Positions 21,461 to 33,529 of a DNA stretch of 64,000 nucleotides are shown here, piece after piece. Source of the DNA: Bicyclus anynana (taxonomy: Eukaryota; Arthropoda; Insecta; Lepidoptera; Nymphalidae); the NCBI RefSeq assembly GCF_947172395.1, contig NC_069095.1, positions 6,510,001 to 6,574,000 on the forward strand, read 5' to 3'. The first letter of the stretch is position 1. Each line of letters opens with the position of its first letter. The translations under genes were made by a program, and so were the position numbers. The notes under the pieces are model-generated. The model was not told the DNA's origin, did not search any database, and saw only the letters and a program-made list of their open reading frames with translations.

Positions 21461-22025
21461 TTTTTTTTTTCTGATTGTGTAAGTGCCGTAGGCTTCTTAT
21501 GGGACCTCAGCAGTGTAACAGGGAGGTTTGGGCGAGCGTAGAAGCATTTTTTTTAAATTCTTTACAAGTTAGCCCTTGACTACAAACTCACCTGATGGTA
21601 AGTGATGATGCAGTCTAAGATGGAAGCGGACTAACTTGTTAGGAGGAGGATGAAAATCCACACCCCTTTCGGTTTCTACACGGCATCGTACCGGAACGCT
21701 AAATCGCTTGGCGGTACGTCTTTGCCGGTAGGGTGGTAACTAGCCACGGCCGAAGCCTCCCACCAGCCAAAAAGTATCGCCTGATAGAGCCCGAAGGCAG
21801 AAGCAGAGACTCGGATAAAGTGTTAATGCTGCCTACTTACTGCTACATCCAACGGTAAAGCGACTTCCGGGAATAGCATAACTAGGTATAGCTTTGTCAA
21901 ACACATTAAGGCAGCTTAGTTAGAACTTAGAAGTTCTAAAACCAGTCTGATATGAGTTACGTTAATGATGATTGAAGCAGAGTAGATGGGCGGAACGACT
22001 CTCTAAGGGTGTCTCCTCTGAGACT
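21461..22025 (-). pseudogene. Jockey-type LINE 3' end interrupted by an inverted SINE-B
   Basis: Poly-T at 21463-21472 (inverted poly-A) then GTGCCGTAGGCTTCTTATGG..., the same 3' region as the larger LINE beginning near 39978. The match resumes after the SINE with TCGCCTGATAGAGCCCGAAG. The inserted SINE-B occupies about 21548-21768. Confidence 0.7.
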
Positions 22026-22195
22026 CGGATAGTGTTAATGCTGCCAACTTACTGCTTCATCCAACGGTAAAGCGATTTCCGGGAATAGCATAACTAGATA
22101 TGCCGTGCGTATCAGTTTTGTCAAACACATTAAGGCAGCTTAGTTGGAACTTGGAAGTTCTAAAACCAGTCTGATATGAGTAACGTTAATGATGG
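21811..22195. repeat. Tandem duplication, about 170-bp unit, two copies
   Basis: Units 21811-21978 and 22019-22195 share GTGTTAATGCTGCC, CATCCAACGGTAAAGCG, GGGAATAGCATAACTAG and AAAACCAGTCTGATATGAGT. The second copy abuts the 3' flank of moricin gene M2. Confidence 0.8.
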
Positions 22196-22238
22196 TTATG
22201 GCTTGAGGCAGACGTTCTATGCAGGCTTCCGTTTGTGC

Positions 22239-23415
22239 TCAGTTTCTGTTGCGGACGTGTTCGTATATCTCGTGGCCCGTACCAATTGCGCCTACTGCTC
22301 CTAAGCCGTGTTTCTGGAAAGGAAAAGTAAATAAAATGATACGCCTCGTATAAAACGTTATTTAATTCACTGCTAATAATTCTCTATTAATCAATCATCA
22401 TCATCATCATTATCAACTCATATTCGGTTCACTGCTGAGCTGGGGTCTCGTCACGCTGGCCCAATGCGGATTGGCAGGCCTCACACACGCAGAGAATTAA
22501 GAAAATTCTCTGCTATGCAGGTATCCTCACGATGTTTTTTCTTCACCGTTTGAGACACGTGATTTCTTAAAATGCATACAGCTGTAAAATTGGTGGTGCA
22601 TGCTCCGGACCGGATTTGAATCCACGCCCTCTGGAATCGGAGACAGAGGTCATGTCCACTGGGCTATCACGGCTCTTCGTATACCAGGTTCGTATACAGC
22701 GTTTTTGTCGTTTGGAAAATTGGAAATAATTACATGATTTTTAAATTAAGTTTTGTAAGAAACCCTTAAGTTTTATTAATTAATATCGATATATGTCAGA
22801 CCCTTATTCTATGTATCTACTACAAATTAATGTTGTATAAATTAAATTTGATATGAGTCAACTATTATTACATTTTCCAAGTTGTTTTGATATTTCAACT
22901 ATTTATCTTATGATTCAATGTAAATTCTTTTGTTATTCAAGTGACAAGAACAATTTTTATTAAGTAACGATTTTTACATAATCAACTCTTTTCGGAACAA
23001 AATAGCAATTGTAACGAAGTGTTTGAAAATAATGTACTAATACATATAAGCTAGATGCACCAACCTACAACTTTGTGTGTTTTTTACCTGTAACATTTAT
23101 TTTTCTATGTGAATTCTGCCAATCCGCATTGGGCCAGAGCGGTGGACTAAGGCCTAAGCCCTCTCTCTCTCATTCTGATAGGAGACTCGTGCTCAATAGT
23201 GAGCCGAATATGGGTTGTTAATGATGATGATGATACTAATATACGCACAATATAGCTAACTTACTCCTTCTTGAATTAACACATTGAATTTTACTTACGA
23301 TAATTTTGCCGCCTTTTTTGATAACGCTTCCAGCCCCGCCTTTTGGGTTCGCCTGAGTACCGCTGAAGAACGCCAGCATTGCGAAAATCATTACAAACAA
23401 GCTCAAAACCTTCAT
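22239..23415 (-). CDS. Moricin-like antimicrobial peptide M2, two exons (23299-23415; 22239-22313)
   Basis: Predicted 63-residue precursor of a secreted cationic peptide made by fat body and haemocytes in Lepidoptera. It acts on bacterial membranes as an amphipathic helix. Exon 1 is 39 codons: hydrophobic signal peptide (1 to about 20-22, FVMIFAMLAFFSGTQA) then the glycine-rich N-half (GGAGSVIKKGGKII). It ends at ATC|GTAAGT, phase 0. Exon 2 (24 codons, acceptor CCAG) gives KHGLGAVGAIGTGHEIYEHV, then RNRN and a TGA stop. This is the typical GG-type moricin-like pattern. The ATG at 23415 is the first ATG; the open frame beyond it has no ATG. The intron carries one inverted and one partial SINE-A. 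M2 is head-to-head with M3, and a 51-residue-frame second exon (14847-14999) lies further downstream on the same strand. Confidence 0.9.
22394..22675 (-). mobile_element. SINE-A in the M2 intron
   Basis: Inverted copy from (CAT)n through ATCACGGCTC, same orientation as M2. Confidence 0.8.
23100..23235 (+). mobile_element. SINE-A 3' fragment in the M2 intron
   Basis: 5'-truncated copy ending GGGTTGTTAATGATGATGATGAT. Confidence 0.75.
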
Positions 23416-23509
23416 GTTTAAATTTACTTGAGTTATGCACTGAGTTAGTTGCACTAGCAATCTCGGTAGCCAAACACCTCGAATGATGTCTATTTGCCGT
23501 ACATTCTGA

Positions 23510-23518
23510 ATTTATATT
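23510..23518 (-). promoter_or_regulatory. Probable TATA box of M2
   Basis: Reads AATATAAAT on the minus strand about 95 bases before the M2 ATG, which would give a 5' UTR of roughly 65 bases. The kappaB/GAGGAAAA cassette seen at M4-M6 is not evident here. Confidence 0.45.
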
Positions 23519-23878
23519 GCTTGAAGATGAGGATGTACGCGCACTGTGGTTTTGTATTTGTTGTACATAGTTATTCAAATGTGAAACAATATTTCTCAAA
23601 AGCGTTGCCGTAGTGACAGATAACCCTACGATTTACCCACATGCGTACAGTTTGTGACTAAAATATTAAGTAAACCGTGTAAAAAGCGGCTGGCGCTTTA
23701 AGATTTACATTGCAAAAAACTTGGTAATGACTATGCGACGTGATTGAAATAGTAAATGGGGTAATAAAGTAGTTTTGTGTCAAAGGAATTCCCTTACGTC
23801 AAAAATCGCTGAGTTGAGGTTTTCCGAACTTTTAATAGGAATTGGGACGATTAAAAAAAAAATAGATATCCCTACTAA

Positions 23879-24235
23879 TATTATAAATGCGAAAGTAACT
23901 CTGTCTGTTACGCTTTCCCGCTTAAACCTCTCAACCGATTTTGATGAAATTTGGCACAGACAATCTTTAGACCCTGAGAAAGGACATAGGCTATTTTTTA
24001 TTGCGAAAAAAAGGGATGAAGACTTTGAAATAGAGGTTGAAAGTTTGTATGGGATTTCTTAATTTTATTTCTTAATAAAAAAGATAAAACTATGAAACTT
24101 TGTATTTAAGCACTTGATAAGACATAATTAAACATTTCTTCTAGCGTTTTTGAAATTTCAACCTGTGAGGGGATGAAATAGGGGTTGAAAGTTTATATCG
24201 ATTTTCACGCGGACGAAGTCGCGAGCGTCCGCTAG
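23879..24235 (+). mobile_element. Mini-Helitron, about 357 bp
   Basis: Starts TCCCTACTAATATTATAAATG, ends ACGCGGACGAAGTCGCGAGCG then TCCGCTAG|T. Same family as 7506-7867. Confidence 0.75.
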
Positions 24236-24588
24236 TGGGGTTATAAAACAAGAATAACAAAACGAAAATATATTTCTTTTGTCTGTTTTATTTATGCGTC
24301 ATATCGCATTAATCTTTCGATCTACTTAACGAAATTTCAGGCAATTTTCACAACGTACGAGTATGTTAAATATTATATTCTTAATGGCTGCTTTGTTGAG
24401 TTTTAAAGTATTGATGAAATTCGGAATTTTAGATAGAAGAATGGAAATATGATTTTTGTGAAAAGAAATAAACATTGCCATTCTTTTGTAGTCGTCGGGT
24501 AGAAAGTATAATAGAAAGGAATTATTCTTTAAAGGCTTTTTTGTTACGTATATTTAAATCATTTATGTCTCACTATTTAACATTGCCG
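24236..24588. other. No recognisable feature
   Basis: AT-rich. A short stretch around 24488-24545 (GTAGTCGTCGGGTAGAAAGT) recurs at 25736-25795, suggesting an old dispersed repeat. Confidence 0.4.
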
Positions 24589-24752
24589 TGAGCCGTGATA
24601 GCCCAGTGGATATGACCTCTGCCTCCGATTACAGAGGGTGTGGGTTCGAATTCGTTCCGGGACATGCACCTCCAACTTTTCAGTTGTGAGCATTTTAAGT
24701 AATTAAATATACCGTGTCTCAAAAGATGAATGAAAAACATCGTGAGGAAACC
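24589..24752 (+). mobile_element. SINE-A, 5' half
   Basis: Head with A and B boxes and half of the body; cut after CATCGTGAGGAAACC. An inverted Helitron-like end lies near 24814. Confidence 0.8.
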
Positions 24753-25165
24753 TTATCACAACAAATCCTTAGTGCGTTTTAGTAAATTTACGGTAAAACT
24801 TAGATAAATTATGACTAGCGGAAGGCCACGACTTCCTCCTCGTGGAAACCCTTTTAAATCTTTTACCTAAAGGGAGAAAATTACGTCATAATTATAAACC
24901 GTTTACGCGCAGCTCGCACAATGGAAGCTCTGAAAAGGATTTTTTTCTTTGCTCTTTCTTATTTTGCCACATTTTGTCATGATTTGCTTCTGTTAATCGT
25001 ACCGTCAGGTTATACCTATGTATAACATTACGGTATTCAATAAATGGACTATCGAATACAAAGATAACTTTACAATTCGAACGCATTCCTGATTCGTAAC
25101 TCCTGAGTTAATAAAATTGTGATATTTTTCGAATAATACAAATTAGTTAAACTATCAATATGCAA

Positions 25166-25473
25166 CCAATATCAATCTATATTCGGCTCACTGCTGAGCT
25201 CGAGTCTCTTCTCAGAATGAGAGGGGTTAGGCCAATAATACACCACGCTGGCCCAATGCGGATAGGCAAACTTCACATACGCAGAGAATTAAGAAAATTC
25301 TCTGGCAGGCAGGTTTCCTCACGATGTTTTCCTTCACCGTTTAAGAAACGCGATATTTAATTTCTTAAAATGCCCACAACTGAAAAGTTGAAGGTGCATG
25401 CCCCGGGCCGGATTCGAACCCACACCGGAATCGGAGGCAGAGGTGAGAGGTCATATCCACCGGGCCTCACGGA
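25166..25473 (-). mobile_element. SINE-A, inverted, full length
   Basis: From the TATTCGGCTCACTGCTGAGC tail region to the GGGCCTCACGG head. Confidence 0.85.
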
Positions 25474-26029
25474 TTATTAATTTACCTACTTGTTATTTGC
25501 AAAATTTAAAACGGATTTTGGATTTCCCTTTGATGTATTTTCACTAAAATACCTCCTTTGTCTGTTACATTGTTAATTTGGTCACGTTGGTCACGTAGCA
25601 TTATTCTATCTGTGAGGATAAGATTGTCAGCGGATTTTCCTAGAGGTAAACTATAATGACTATGTATGTATGTATATATGTATACCAAAAATATATTTTG
25701 CAATCCCAGTAAATCAGTGTAAAACTACTTCATTGTAGTCGTCGGGTAAAAAGTTTAATAGAAAGGAGTTATTCTTTAAAGGTTTCTTTGTTACTTATAT
25801 CTAATCTAGGTAGTTACCTATACCTACGCCTCAGGCACTTTGTAGGACCGTGTTCTTTAAGTACATGCCCAGTAAAATGTTGCTCTGTTTTGTAGCAATG
25901 GTTTTCCATTTACAATCTGGTGGACTATTTACTTTAGTCAATTATTACCTACATACCTTAAAAAATATACTTCTATCTATAATATTATGTTATTTTAAGA
26001 AAATATTTTAATATTAATTACAAAAAAAA

Positions 26030-26220
26030 ATATCACGTGTCTTGTCTTAACCGGTAAACGAAAAACATCGTGTCAAAACCTGCATACATGAGAATTTTCT
26101 TAATTTTCCATGTGTGTGAAGTCTGCCAATCGGCATTGGGCCAGCGTGGTCGATTATTAGCTTAAATCCTTTCATTCTGAGAGGAGACTCGTGCTCAACG
26201 GTGAGTTGAAAATGGGTTAT
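26030..26220 (+). mobile_element. SINE-A, 3' two thirds
   Basis: 5'-truncated copy starting in the body (ATATCACGTGTCTTGTC) and ending near ATGGGTTATTCATGATAC, where a Helitron begins. Confidence 0.7.
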
Positions 26221-27552
26221 TCATGATACTAATATTATAAAGAGGTAAAGTTTGTTGTGTTGAAGACGGCAATTAACTGAACCGATTTAAAAAAATATTT
26301 TATCACTTGAAAGCCACATTATTTGTGAGTCTCATGGGCTATATTGTCCTAGTATTCTCATGGAAACGAGAACCACACGGCTGAAACCGCAGGCCGTCGG
26401 CTAGTTCTATAGAAAAGGATATAGTTTCTGATGTTGTAGGGGGTAATCTCTGGAACTACTAAACCAATTTTAAAAATTCTTTTACTATTTAAGCCACGTT
26501 ATTTACGAGTGTATAGGCTATATTTTATCTCTGTATTCCCACGGGAACGGGAACTGCGCAGGCGAAATAGCGGGGCGTCTACTAGTCATCTATCCATCAA
26601 AGTCAAGTGTATTATTATGCAAGAATCTCTGCGTAACTCACTCGCTTCCAGTGATAAATGGGTAATGCATTGTATTGTAAAAGAAATGTATCCCTTAACA
26701 ATAAGCGAGCACTGAGAAAATGCTTATTCAGATTTCTTGCCTGAAAGCTCGAGAGAATAAACGAGGCGGACGGCACTAACTGAGAGAGATAGATGGAGGA
26801 AAGTGTTACACGCTGGGTTCTTATTTCTTATAGACAGATAGAGTAGAAAATTCTAGATTTTAAAAATAATAACTGATATTGATATATAGTCTGCGATAGC
26901 CAGACATACCCCATGGTTCATTTGAGGAAGGTTGAAAGTTTATCAGCTGGTACGATCCTAACCTAGGTACCTATCCTACTATTTGATATATGTATAAAAA
27001 AGTTATGTATGCGAAAGTGAATTTATTTGTTTGCTTGTTACGCTTAAAGCACTAAACTTATTTTATGAATCTTTTCACCAATGGAAAGCTACATTATCAG
27101 CGAGTAACATAGGGTAAATATCATCCACATTACCGCGGAAACGAGAACTACGCAGGTGAAATCGCGTGGCGCTCGCTAGTATGACTCATTTATACATCGA
27201 CGGATGAATGTGACTAGGTACACATAGAGGTATCGATCATGTATGGGTACCATTTTTTGCCTTTTGAGGTATACGGAACCCTAATAAATAAGTGAGTTAT
27301 ATTTCAAGTGTTTGCTGGAAATTTTTGATATGCGAACTAAAAGCTATCAAGTGTTAAGAAAATTATAAGTTACACTTATATTATAAAGAGGAAAAAGTCA
27401 TATTTTGGTATATAACAAAATTACTGGACCAATTCGAAAAATTCTTTCACTAACTGAAAGTCACAATATCTGTGAGTATCATAGGCTATATTTTATCCCC
27501 GTATTTCTACGGGAATACGAACTACGCAGATGAAACCGCGAGATTCTACTAG
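26221..27552 (+). mobile_element. Run of four mini-Helitrons of one subfamily
   Basis: Ends at 26404 (CGTCGGCTAG|T), 26585 (CGTCTACTAG|T), 27179 (GCTCGCTAG|T) and 27552 (GATTCTACTAG|T). Each is preceded by an ACGGGAACG/GAACTACGC block and a GAAACCGC-type hairpin. The first two are nearly head-to-tail. All point the same way. Confidence 0.6.
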
Positions 27553-28756
27553 TATTTAGTAATTATGTTATTACTATTTCAGAAGTTATTAAAACCCGAA
27601 TAACAATAAATATTATATTAAAGTACGCTCAAACAGTCAAGCAGTGTACCAACTTTATAAAAATTCAACCTTTATCTGAATAATAAATGTAAAAGAAAAA
27701 CATAATCAGGCGGATGTTAGATACTTTTTAATTTGGCGGTTTTCAGATAACTTTTTTTCGCTGGTAATTTCTTTTTGCTGGGGTCTACTGTTTACCTCTA
27801 ATGTAAATATACCTAAATGAATTTAATATCAAGTTTTAGAGAATTTCTGAGTGTTTCAAAAGCTGTTCTTCGTTGTACAGGACGTCTTGGTGCTTTGATA
27901 AAGGTTGTAACTTGTGAATTCTTTGAATATTATAATGAACAAACTTTGTTGTCGGCGGACTGTAGCATTTGTTTTAATTTAATTAGCACATTTTGTGAAG
28001 AGCAACTGTTGGCCTATTCACTAGCTTGGTCTGTATTAACAACCTATTGAAATTAACATCACTGAAGGCACGCTCTGCAGAGCTGCATCTTACATGCTAT
28101 ATAGGGGAAAGACCTGAGCGGGTGTAAAGTCGTGCGCGCGGTGCAGAGTGGAGGACTGCGCGGGTATGACGTCGTGCGCTACCCTTCGTTCTTAACACTC
28201 CCGGCCATCGGGAGTGTTACGAACGAACTTGCTAGGCTATAGCGCCAAAGTTGTATATCTTAGCGCTACAGCTAAGCTATCCTTATTTCGTTAACTAAGA
28301 GACCGTTCCAGTATATACCTACAGTAAGAGTCACTAAACCTCTCAAAAAAGAGTCACTAAGCTAAACCGCGAACAGACATACAAGTAAACATACAAGCGA
28401 AACTATAAAGTTATTGTTGACACAAGGAACCCCAACATGGGCACATGTTTTACGAAACCTTAAAACACGTGCCCTTCGATAACCTCAAATCTTACTCATA
28501 AGTAAACATCACTAATGGGAGACGGTTCTGATCAAATTATAATAAACTTATAACTCGATACAACATCGTACAGACAGCCAATTACTTATTATTCATGAAA
28601 CGGTGGAAGCGAAGTCACAGAATTTCGGATGACACAATTAATTTTCCATTGAGTCGTCACAATGGAAGCCAATAAATAAAATTATCGTTTTATTTCGTTG
28701 TCATGCGGTGAAAATATTTGTGTCCCTGCCATCACTCAGTACCTATTATCAAGACC
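27553..28756. other. Unassigned sequence
   Basis: An open frame at 27817-28050 has no recognisable features. A hairpin ACACTCCCGGCCATCGGGAGTGT lies near 28196 inside a GC-richer patch (28080-28260). No gene supported. Confidence 0.4.
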
Positions 28757-29083
28757 TTTTTTTTATTCTTTACAAGTTAGCCCTTGACTGCAATCTCACC
28801 TGATAGCAAGTGACTGATGCAATCTAAGTTGGAAGCGGGCTAACTTGTTAACAGGAGGATGAAAATCCACACCCCTTTCAGTTTCTACACGACATCGTAC
28901 CGGAATGCTAAATCGCTTGGCGGTACGTCTTTGTCGGTAGGCTGGTAACTAGCCACGGCCGAAGTCTCCCACCAGCCAGACCTGGACCAATTAAGAAAAC
29001 CTCAATCGGCCCAGCCGGGGATCGAACTCAGGACCTCCGTCTTGTAAATCCACCGCGCTTACCACTGCGCCACGGAGGCCGTC
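28757..29083 (-). mobile_element. SINE-B, inverted, full length
   Basis: Poly-T, then TTACAAGTTAGCCCTTGAC through CGCCACGGAGGCCGTC. A and B boxes intact on the minus strand. Confidence 0.9.
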
Positions 29084-30280
29084 AAAAATTAAACCTACCT
29101 AAAAGTTGGTTTAAAAAATGTTATATTTTATTTAGCCTAGTTATTTTTTTTTATATAACCCATAACCATCCCACTTCTGGCCATGGCCCAAACTCCCAAA
29201 CTCGTCTATAATTTTGGATTCGTCTTTTGGTACCATAGGGCGCTCATATCTACACACACCTACACGAGGTCATCTAGCTATCTACACAATGGTCTTCTTC
29301 TTCTTCTCTTATTATATTTTGGGCACGAAGCATAAACAGTATAAATTTTATATAACATGCATAAACCATTTGAATTATTTTTGACGTGACAACGTCTTAT
29401 AATTCGATGGAGCCGGCTGCACACTCGAAAAAAGATGACGTCATGGGTGGTTCCCTCGCTCTAGGGTTGCCAACTTTTTTTACAAGAAATAAAGTATATT
29501 CTGGTCTATGAAGATTATTATACAGTATTTTAGAAAAAAAAAATTCTTTTTGAAAAATGCAACCATTCCATCAGTATTTTCTTATGACGGTGTCACGGTC
29601 AACTGTCGTCAGTAAACCGACTTTACAGACAACCGATTTTTTTTTAAATTTTTGTTTGCTCTTTATCTTTTGGTATTTGCTTTTTGTTCGTCTTCAATGC
29701 GGGCTACAGTTTAAACTGCGCAGTATTACTCGTACCTAACTGTGCAGTTATATCTGAGCAAAATTTCAATCAAAATGATTACTATTATTGTACAGTTCTC
29801 AGTTTTACCTAAACAGGGGCGTTTAACTGAACAGTTCGACTGTAGGGTTAAAACTGCAGGTCTGTAGCCTGCCTTAGGAACAATAAAATACACATACATA
29901 GTATCAAAGCAAATGGACGTTGCGCAAAATTTGTCACTTTAGGGTGACCTGTAAACGAATTTTACTCCTCATAATTTTTCCATACCGTGCGCCTTATATG
30001 AAAATTGTTACATTATATATCTACTGACCCAAAACTATTTACCTATTAAAAAAAAAAATTGTTCTCAATTCCTCTGATTTTTTTATCTACAATATATCAG
30101 ACGTGAGTATCGAGATCTTGATAATACGATAATCGTATTATAATTATTATTATTATCCAAGACTATAAATATGAAAATGACGTAACCTTATATATTGTTT
30201 TCTACATACACACATCTAGTACATAATTATACTACATCTATTTCAATACGATACGTACTTGATATGAATTTAATTTAACA
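29084..30280. other. No recognisable gene
   Basis: AT-rich intergenic sequence upstream of M3. No repeat ends or exons that I can support. Confidence 0.4.
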
Positions 30281-30281
30281 T

Positions 30282-30338
30282 GGGATAGCCCAAGCAAAGT
30301 AGCCAGCAGGAAAAACTTCTGTTAAAACGCGTTTAAAT
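30282..30338 (+). promoter_or_regulatory. Promoter region of moricin gene M3
   Basis: GGGATAGCCC (kappaB-like) at 30282, CAGGAAAAACTT at 30307, CGTTTAAATGG (TATA-like) at 30331. The elements are in the same order as at M4-M6 but with looser spacing (25 bp each). Confidence 0.45.
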
Positions 30339-30421
30339 GGACGATGACATTGTTGAAGAGTACATTGTTTAGGATTTAAGCCAACAGTCATCACGATTTA
30401 GTTTACTTTATTTGAGAAAAA

Positions 30422-31802
30422 ATGAATTTCTCCGCCATTTTTGTTATTGTAATGACCGTATTTTCATTACTTTTTGGGTACAGTGATGCTGCTCCGAGAG
30501 TTAACGTAAAAACTATTAAAAAAGGAGGCAAAATTATTGTAAGTTGTCTTTAATGGGTTTAAAATATAAGTTTTTCTTGAATGAGTTAATTTAATCTTTC
30601 TAATTTACCTATTTGTACCTATTTGTATATATTTTGCTCTAGTGGTGAATATTTATATTAAGATCTGAGTAAGATTACCAACTATTGCTTTATTAATGCA
30701 CTTACCATCAGGTGAGTGAGAAAGAATAATTATAAAAAGTTACTGCTACAGCCTTGCTAGTGACAATTTTTTAAAGAATATGAATATGAATATGAAAGCC
30801 CAATTCATGGCCTGACCCAAACTCGAACCACCACGACCTCATATTAGGCTTAGCACTTAACAAATGAGGCAGTTAGGGGCGACAAAGGGGTCACCTTTAA
30901 TAAAATTTCAATTAAAATATATCCAGCAGTTATTACTTAGAAGCACTGTCTATAATGTTAACAATTTCATTAAAATACGGCCAGAAACTTTAGGAATGGA
31001 AGCTTTCAGATTTCAGACGAGGCAAATTGGTTTTGTACTGAAACCTACTGAGTTATTGATCCTAAACTTTGTTGGTAGATACTGTTTATTCAGATTAAAT
31101 AGTAATGTTGAAGTCTGTACATAAACAAAACATTATATTATTTTTGACCTCCTCCGTAGCGTAGTGGTATGCGCGGTGGATTTACAAGACGGAGGTCCTT
31201 GGTTCGATCCCCGATCTAATTAAGAAACCCTCAGTAGTGAGGGTTACTTAATTGGTCCAGGTCTGGCTGGTGGAAGGCTTCGACCGTGGCTAGTTACTAT
31301 CCTACCGGAAAAGACGTACCGCCAAGCGAGTGGCAACAACACCTCCTAACAAATTAGCCCGCTTTCATCTTAGGTTACATCATTACTTACCATCTGGTGA
31401 GATTATAGTCAAGGGCTAACTTGTAAAGAATAAAAAAATTCTGAAATCGCTAGTATTCCAGTACGATGTCGTGTGGAAACCATAAGGGGCGTGAATTTCA
31501 TCCTACTCCTAACAAGTTAGCCTGCTTCCATCTTAGATTGTATCATCACTTACCATCAGATAAGATTGCAGTCAAGGGCTAACTTGTAAAGAATAAAAAA
31601 AACATCTGAAATCGCTAGTATTAGTAGGGCTTCTTGGGACTAATAATTTGTTTTATCGTATTTCTGTGTGGAATATTTAACTAAAACTAAATTAATGGCA
31701 AATATTCATTTATATTTTCAGCAGAAGGGTCTCGAAGTGATAGATGCAGCAGGGACTGTTCACACTATCTACAGTGATATTCGAGATAGACGAAAGGGAT
31801 AG
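30422..31802 (+). CDS. Moricin-like antimicrobial peptide M3, two exons (30422-30538; 31722-31802)
   Basis: Predicted 65-residue secreted precursor. Exon 1 has 39 codons: signal peptide about 1-23 (MNFSAIFVIVMTVFSLLFG...), cleavage around SDA|APR, then VNVKTIKKGGKII; donor ATT|GTAAGT, phase 0. Exon 2 has 26 codons (QKGLEVIDAAGTVHTIYSDI, then RDRRKG) and a TAG stop. The acceptor reads TTTTCAGCAG|AAG, a tandem NAGNAG site, so products with or without Gln40 are both possible. The residue after KGL is Glu and an Asp follows (EVID), making this C-half less cationic than those of M2 or M4. The intron holds a SINE-B and a duplicated SINE-B tail. AATAAA follows at about 31875. Confidence 0.9.
31146..31600 (+). 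mobile_element. SINE-B plus a repeated SINE-B tail in the M3 intron
   Basis: Head and body at 31146-31425. A second tail (GTCGTGTGGAAACC... GGGCTAACTTG) at 31440-31600 is bracketed by copies of CTGAAATCGCTAGTATT, the sign of a short target or template duplication. Confidence 0.75.
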
Positions 31803-32512
31803 ACTGAAACAAAAAAGTTATATTTTTTTATTTGTATGGCAAATGATTTATTGATATGCAACGAATGAGTATTAATAAAAATAATATATGAATATACAAT
31901 TTTTTCTTCCACCTATTTTATTTAATTAAGTCAAGAGGTCTGTATTATTGAAGAGCTTTTTAAAGCGAAACAAATTAGCAAGTTTCAATAGCCTCATAAA
32001 ATATTAAGAGCACATAAATAACTCTATAGCTCATGTTTTACTTATAAATTACGTTTTACGTATTAAAAGTTGAAAGTTTTAATTTTTACACCACAGACAA
32101 CTGCCTAGGGGAGAGCGGGCTGAACGTGCCGATTTTGACAAATCCTCATATAATTCGAATAATACAAGTACTATGTCTAAAAGTAGTGGTTCATCCTAAG
32201 CCAAATTTAGTCTCGAATACGAATTGACTGTCAGATTTTCCACATTTTTAATATTTTTTGAAAAAAAAGTGATTTTTGTATGTTGTTTGGCGGCAACGCA
32301 CTACCAACCCCACGTTGGGGCAAGTTGTGCCGTAGCCGAGGTCGGTTGTGCCGTTGATATGCTAGGTGTTTTACATGAATGAAAATTAATATAGAATTTA
32401 AAAGACATACATTTTTAATAATATTATGTTTATTTGTTATTCTTTATACTATAAATCAACAGTCTTTAAGCTTAATTAAGCTTTTAACAAAAAGAAACAA
32501 AATAGATCAAAG
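31803..32512. other. 3' flank of M3; transposon-derived flank
   Basis: Polyadenylation signal of M3 near 31875. From about 32098 (GGGGAGAGCGGGCTGAACGTG) the sequence probably belongs to the pogo-like element that follows. No gene. Confidence 0.35.
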
Positions 32513-33500
32513 CTAGTTTTTCTCTAGATCAGAATTATCAGAATAGTAATTAGGACATACAAATGCTAGGCTGTCTTCATTTTTAATGCATTGTAAATAG
32601 GCCCAATTCTTACATTCTTTGCATTTAATCCATTTTTCTCCAGAGACAGAGTTAGAATAGGCATCACAACATAATATGATACAGTACCATTCTTGTTCGT
32701 TATCAGAACTGTCGTCATCTTGCAACACTCTTCTCTTAGCGGGTTCTTAGTCGGTATTTTTCTTCGTTTACCTTTTCCCTTACCTTTACCGTTAACCTTC
32801 TTTGCAGTTCCATTTTCTTTCTTCTTTTTTTTAGCCTGTTCTAAGGCCAAAGCATTCTTCTCTGGAGTGTCCGTAAGAACAGCTGTCTTTCTTTTACGTC
32901 CTTTGTTATGTCCATTTAAAGGTGCTTTAAGCAGTGGTCTCATTAGCTCTGGTGAAAAAGTTGCCGTTTTTTATCTCCTGTATTGTATCAGTTGATTGAG
33001 GAAGCTGGAAGCCGCAGCAATGGATAGGCTCTTGATAGCACTGATGTGTGTCTCGTTCTTGATTACTGATTTCGCTGATCGCTTTGTCCAGGAACATGCT
33101 GCAGTAGGTATTGATGGACTAGTCTCAACATCAACATTGCTGCCCACATAATTTGACTCCAAAGTTTGATCAAGATATTCAGGAGTCCTTTCTCGATTGT
33201 TTGTAACGACAAGCAAGTTATCTGTACCTTGTGAGTGTCGATTATCTGGCTTCGGGCGATCAGTGACCAAAGACGGTGCAAAATCTTCGTCTGTAAATAT
33301 GTTTGAATCATAGGGCCAAATGCCTGTCTTTTTAAATGTGTTGCTTCCGACGGCAGAGCGTATTTTACTATACCTGGTATTTCATAAATGGTCTTCCCGG
33401 GATTAGTTCTTAGCCAGTTATTTTGTGCTTTAGAGCAGTATGTTTTAAAAGGGCTATTGACACCAACATCTAGAGGTTGGAGACAATGGGTGCAGTGTGG
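32513..33500 (-). pseudogene. Decayed pogo/jerky-like DDE transposase with C-terminal PHD-like zinc finger
   Basis: In minus-strand frames, 33360-33500 reads like the conserved end of a pogo-type DDE domain (HCLQPLDVGVNSPFK, QNNWLRTNPGKTI). 32971-33311 is a low-complexity spacer in shifted frames, then comes a Lys-rich linker (KKKKKENGTAKKVNGKGKGK), and 32513-32728 ends in a Cys-rich module (WYCIILCCDAY, GEKWIKCKECKNWAYLQC) like a PHD finger. Several frameshifts and loss of the N-terminal half mark it as dead. Related transposases with such C-terminal fingers occur in insects. Confidence 0.65.
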
Positions 33501-33529
33501 TGGGAATGATAATAATATAACAGAATTTA

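Noticed and set aside
23236..23460. N-terminal extension and read-through version of M2 exon 1
   Set aside because: The extension has no ATG, and the read-through passes a strong GTAAGT donor conserved in all paralogues.
32693..32995. 100-residue plus-strand frame rich in Phe/Leu/Pro
   Set aside because: Antisense of the Lys-rich linker in the pogo-like remnant.
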